Below, in pieces: positions 25,801 through 29,599 of a stretch of 29,599 nucleotides of DNA (position 1 is its first letter; each line of letters begins with the position of its first letter). The notes under the pieces are model-generated. The model saw only the letters and a list, made by a program, of their open reading frames with translations. It was not told where the DNA came from and searched no databases. The translations under genes were made by a program, and so were the position numbers. This stretch comes from Chara braunii (Eukaryota > Streptophyta > Charophyceae > Charales > Characeae), in contig BFEA01000601.1 of NCBI GenBank assembly GCA_003427395.1, positions 89,756 to 119,354 on the forward strand. The letters are read 5' to 3'.

Positions 25801-26540
25801 TTGGTATCAGAGCTGTGGTACGATTGCGCTCATCTGGCGCTTGTCTTCTGCCTTATACGGTACATACATGCGGGCTGCTGGGAGAGTTTGGCCGTAAGTG
25901 GTGTGTAGTGAGGAGGGTGGAGACGAGTGTGAAAGCGACCCAGGTAGTGAGGGGCATCGCCTGGAAGGCTAAGGTGTAAATATTGGGTGTTCGCAATGTG
26001 ACGTGAACTATCTGTTGGGTGATTGAGGCTGAGGTGGAACGGCGAAATGCTGGTTGTGCCGATGCTGTGACTGGTCATCGCAATCATCTTCAGGTCATCT
26101 GGTGAGATTATCTCTGTGGTTGGGGGCAGCATGAACGAGGTACGTTGCTCTTGACCTTATCTACCCTCTTCATCACTTCTTACCGTGAGGAGGTGAGTTC
26201 TGTCTTGAGAGTCCTCTCATCGTGAGGTGTCGAGTGCGCTCAACCTTGAGAGTCGTGATTGTTCACGTGGAGCATCTTGGGAGAAGACGGGCGGAGCTTC
26301 TTGAAGGGCCCTGGACGAAACACTGGGTCACGGTCACCATGCCAACCCACTCGGTGTAGTACACGCATGCTTCGCTGCAAGTCATTGGTTCTGCTGATTG
26401 CGCATGATAGGGGTTAACTCGAGTATGGCAGCCTCTATAGATGCTTACCAGACCGTCTATAAACATTTCTGGCTGGGGACTCNGCTCTGATCTGGCTGTG
26501 ATCGTCGTCCTGCTGCGACGTAAAATAATTCCTGATGTCA
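25801..26540 (+). mobile_element. internal region of non-autonomous element, copy C
   Basis: The first ~212 bases are the inverted match of 24940-25149. The whole segment is the inverted match of 7800-8490 in copy A, ending near CTGCGACGTAAA (26516). Frames that are open here (25830-26132 and 26263-26790 on minus) are not conserved with copy A, so the region is treated as non-coding. One undetermined base lies at 26483. Confidence 0.75.
25802..25813 (+). other. perfect initiator-tRNA-Met primer-binding site
   Basis: TGGTATCAGAGC, the canonical plant site, on the plus strand one base after the CA terminus of the LTR. The same site is present inverted at 25137-25148. Confidence 0.9.
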
Positions 26541-27083
26541 CTTGGGGGCGGACGTTAAATTGCCTCTTGATCAGCCAGATCATCCGAGTGGAAGGCTCGT
26601 CGGCGTACGAGGGTAAATAAGAATGTTGTGGATGCCTTGCTCGACGATAACCCGGGGCACAGGGGTGGGACCGAATTACACACCTTTGAGACACGCTTGG
26701 CTTCCGATGCGAAGAAACGTGACACCATGACTTTGAGAAGAACAAAGGGAGGGGTAGGTTCCAGGTGATAAGTTCGGGTTTTAATTCCATGCTATGAACA
26801 GACCCAGTCGGTCAACATTATTTTTATTTTTGATTAGTTAGATGGACAGCCATGTGACATCTGACAGACAGCATTAGTTTAGAATATTGTTTGTTCCTGA
26901 TGCTTCCTCTGTTTGAGAACTAATCTTACTAAAAATAATATTGACAGTAGGAATCTGACTTACCTGTTGACCCCAAATGAGATCTGTTCCAAAAATAGCC
27001 ACCACTAAATAGTTGGTCTGTGCACTAAGCTGCGGTAGGCATCTAGAATGATCTAGTGTAGACATTGCACAGTGTTGTAGTCC
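26541..27083 (+). other. flank and E5 5' leader, no gene
   Basis: AT-rich from about 26810. It contains ACTTACCTGTTGACC (about 26958-26972), resembling the E1 leader. No primer-binding site or LTR boundary was recognised. The transition from copy C to E5 lies somewhere in 26541-26800. Confidence 0.4.
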
Positions 27084-27845
27084 ATGAGCGACACAGGGGA
27101 CACCGGAGAGGACAACCGCAGGATCCTGCAATCTGCCAGAGGCCTATTAACTCACATGTCCCTAGGACCGGAGGGTGATAGGGAACTGTTCCGCCGACAG
27201 AGGGAGAGGAGAGCTAGAGCAGCCGAGGCCAGCAGAACCTTAATTGGTGAGGCTGGTGCTACAGCAGCCATGGCTACAACAACCATGAGCACGTCTGCGC
27301 AGCAGACTTCTCAAGCCGATAGCTCAGGTACCGCTGGGTCCACGGTCGCGCAGACCGTGAGTCAATCTACTAGCTTAATGGCAAGCCAGCCCGCGGTGTT
27401 GACCCCAGAAGATGTCGCCATCCAGCAGGCAGCCCTGCAGGAGGCACAACTACAACAGGCACTAGGAAAGATAAAAAGGGAGAAGGAGATGATGATTAGA
27501 AGAAGAGCCAGGATGCAGCAAAGAGAGACAGACATAGAGGAGTTAGAAACGATGGACCTGACGCATATGGATGATGATGTGAGGGTAGTTAGGAAGACCC
27601 TGCTAGGGGTTATGGAGATGCAGGAGCACCAGACTACCATCCTTCAGGACATTCAACAGTCTGGCCGTATTGTCAGGCCGCGCTCAGGCAACACCATCAC
27701 CAGCCGGGCCTGGTGCCTGGCCCGTGCCATATCCTCCCTTCTCTGTCCCACCGGTGACTGGGGTATCCCCATATGTAGCCCCGTCAACGGTTGCTATCGT
27801 ATCCATAGGCATGCCGCTGTCAGGAGGGGTATCAGCAGGGAGTAG
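27084..27845 (+). pseudogene. E5 gag N-terminal region
   Basis: True ATG, protein beginning MSDTGDTGEDNRRILQSARG. It is charged, then Ala/Thr/Ser/Gln-rich, then has a clear coiled-coil segment (residues ~115-175, LGKIKREKEMMIRRRARMQQ) followed by VRKTLLGVMEMQEHQ. Useful reading ends near residue 200 (about 27690). Beyond that the frame becomes unrelated and the Gag linker continues in another frame. Same architecture as the E1 N-terminus (6185), including the MSD start. Confidence 0.7.
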
Positions 27846-29055
27846 TTTACAGGTTCCTGTTCAGACAGTGTTTACTCCAAGTCCGTCACAGGTTGCAATC
27901 ACCACGCAGCCTGCTGTCTTGCAGCCAGTGCAGCCTTAGGGCACACAGCCCCAGCAGCTAGCACAGCAACCTGTTTCACCGGGTCCACAGCCTGGAATGA
28001 TGCAGGGACCGGGACAGACACAATGGGTTCCAAAGACGGCCATCGTCGCTCCCAAACCTTTTACAGGGGATAAGAGAGGCGAGGACCTCGACACATGGTT
28101 GAGGGTTGTGCCGGTCAACGTCAGGTGCAAACTCACCTTGCCGCACGAAGAAGTGCTTGTGGCTGCGTCTTACCTCGAGGGTAGTGCAGCAAGATGGTCG
28201 AGCGGTCTAGTGCAACTTCAGGGATATGGTCATGACTTTTGCGCTTGGGCGGCCTCCCAGAAATTGGAGGACTTCCTAAAGATGGTGGAGGAGAGGTGGC
28301 ATGATCCTCAGGAGGCTCAAAGGGCCACTGACGCGATCCTGACATTGCACACGCGGCAGTTCAAGTCAGTAAGGGAAGCCACCGACGTTGTAGAGCGTTT
28401 GATCTATGTCCCTGGGGTACGTTATGATCCTCAGGTCCTGTTGACTTCGTACCTGAGATGCTTTTCTCAGCCTCTCAGGAACCAGTTGGCAAAAGAGGCC
28501 AACATCAATAAGCACAACTTCCCTTCGTTTAGCAAGGTGGCCCTAGACCTTGAAGCAAAGATAGGGCATGGACAGGCACCCACTACGAAAGGGAGAAAGA
28601 AGACACTGCCTCCCAACTGGAAGGCGAAGGGTCGCTTAATGTTTGTCGACAATGATGGTTCAACCATCGAGTAGGACGGCAACCTCCAGGAGGGAGTAGG
28701 TGCAGAGGCAGGTGGCGATACTTCAGAGGGTGGAGTAGTCGCCGCCGTAACCTAGCAAAAAGGTAAAGGGACCGAAAGACGCCTTAGGGGATCCCGGTCG
28801 AAGAGTCAAACAGACCCCAACGCTCCTCCATGGGAGAAAGCGGGTCTATCTGAGGACGTGTGGAGAGATCGGTGGGCACGGCAAGCTTGTATCAAGTGTG
28901 GCCAATATGGTCATAGCATGTACAAGTGCCGCAATAGGAAGGTCACCGAGAAGATCCCGCCCACTATGGGGTCGGCGGTAGGATCCTCTCAACCCGTTGG
29001 TAGCAACATTGCAAGTTCTTCAGGCACTGCTCCGGGAAACACGTCGGGCCAGTAG
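27670..29055 (+). pseudogene. E5 gag linker, capsid and zinc knuckle
   Basis: A single frame with TAG codons at 27937-27939, 28672-28674 and 28753-28755. After a Pro/Gln/Ser-rich linker comes the capsid: KPFTGDKRGEDLDTWLRVV, AASYLEGSAARWSSGL, LEDFLKMVEERWHDPQ, VREATDVVERL and LTSYLRCFSQPLRNQL. A basic segment follows, then the knuckle CIKCGQYGHSMYKC (C-X2-C-X4-H-X4-C, about 28891-28932). The Gag packages element RNA into particles. The frame ends at 29053-29055 and pol resumes in another frame. Confidence 0.8.
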
Positions 29056-29599
29056 GGATAGTAGTTGTTCCTACTAGGGTCGCGATGGTGGATTCACCCT
29101 CACCTTCGTGAGAGATGGCCCAAGCTACAGACTCTTCAGTCGTCCCGCAAACACATTCAGACCCATCGACCCTCTGTTCGATGAATGTGTTTGAATCCTT
29201 AGAGGAGCTAGAGCATGAGTGGTCTAGATCAAATCCACTAGCTTCTTGGACGACGTTAGTTAAATCCCCTAAGAGTGAAATGTTTGTCAGCGAGGTAGTC
29301 ATAGGAGGCCGCAAGGCCGGGGCCTATTACGACACTTGCTCGACTAGGAACTTTATTAGCCGAACGTGCGTTGAGAGGCTGCGCTTACAGGGGCAAGTGC
29401 AGCGCCTGAGTCGACCTGTGGAGTCGACCTGTGCCAACAAACAGCGTATGGTAGTTAATGACTACCTCCATGATGTAGAGTGTGTTTTCCCGTACGCGGG
29501 AGGGGACTTGAGACATCGTGTCTCGTTCCTGGTGAGTGACGAGCTCCCAATGGACATGTTACTAGGTATGTACTACCTCTCTGTAGCACAGCCCCAGTT
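29056..29599 (+). pseudogene. E5 protease region, incomplete at window end
   Basis: A frame different from gag reads GIVVVPTRVAMVDSPS, a TGA at 29109-29111, then an acidic linker (MNVFESLEELEHEW) and a protease-like domain. YYDTCSTRNFISRTCVERL corresponds to the D-T/S-G-A/S active-site segment, but the Gly is Cys. FLVSDELPMDMLLGMYYL corresponds to the conserved LG motif near the domain end. The frame is open to the end of the window. The catalytic Asp is kept; loss of the Gly would probably inactivate the enzyme. Confidence 0.6.

Larger units (their letters stand above)
27084..29599 (+). mobile_element. E5: Ty3/Gypsy retrotransposon (gag to protease, runs off window)
   Basis: Plus-strand relative of E1: charged Gag N-terminus, capsid, CCHC knuckle and protease start, continuing past the window end. 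It retains the gag-pol centre that E1 has lost. Breaks are one frameshift near 27690, another near 29050, and stops at 27937, 28672, 28753 and 29109. Confidence 0.85.

Noticed and set aside
25830-26790. Minus-strand frames of 100 and 175 codons
   Set aside because: The homologous region of copy A (7800-8480) does not keep these frames, so they are chance openings in a non-coding element.

Overview
This window looks like eukaryotic nuclear DNA, almost certainly from the green-plant lineage, and it is dominated by decayed, nested LTR retrotransposons. Three things point that way. A spliced PWI-domain exon of an RBM25-like splicing factor lies near the left end. Retrotransposon primer-binding sites match the initiator tRNA-Met and tRNA-Asp forms that plant elements use. 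Several Ty3/Gypsy gag-pol remnants are present, along with long AG/CT microsatellites. The Gag sequences resemble what I recall from charophyte algae (Chara), but that is recollection, not a search. There is no bacterial operon structure, rRNA, tRNA gene or CRISPR array.

Layout. 1-150: simple repeats. 541-789 (-): last coding exon of the RBM25-like host gene. 790-1919: nothing recognised, possibly its intron. 1920-6185 (-): element E1, a Ty3/Gypsy remnant (gag, an RT in which gag has been fused to RT by deletion, RNase H, integrase, chromo-like tail). 6186-7800: E1 leader, then a striking cluster of nested inverted repeats built from AG/CT tracts and one palindromic core. 7800-9144 (-): non-autonomous LTR element copy A. 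About 9134-12413 (-): E2, a second Gypsy-like remnant with two extra small frames upstream of gag. 12414-13020: leader and a GA-rich tract. About 13021-16338 (+): E4, with degenerate tandem repeats, a perfect 18-base tRNA-Asp primer-binding site, one long frame, and three tandem copies of an unknown ~120-residue ORF that overlap by ATGA. 16321-18740: CT-rich DNA with three separate tandem duplications. 18741-19450: nothing recognised. About 19450-24178 (-): E3, a Gypsy remnant with intact frames apart from five stop codons, plus a long A-rich leader and a degenerate primer-binding site. 24183-24935: probable E3 LTR plus a hairpin-rich stretch. 24940-26540: one LTR of the same family as copy A, flanked on both sides by inverted PBS-leader sequence. 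26541-29599 (+): leader, gag and protease start of E5, a relative of E1, running off the window.

The only host gene supported is the RBM25-like exon. Everything else with a known function is retrotransposon-derived and broken. Most of the recognised premature stops fit C-to-T (or G-to-A) changes, many at CG or CAG sites, as expected from long-term cytosine methylation of silenced elements. The items with least explanation are the overlapping ORF trio (15443-16338), the palindrome cluster (6967-7557) and the head-to-head leader structure around 25152-25800.
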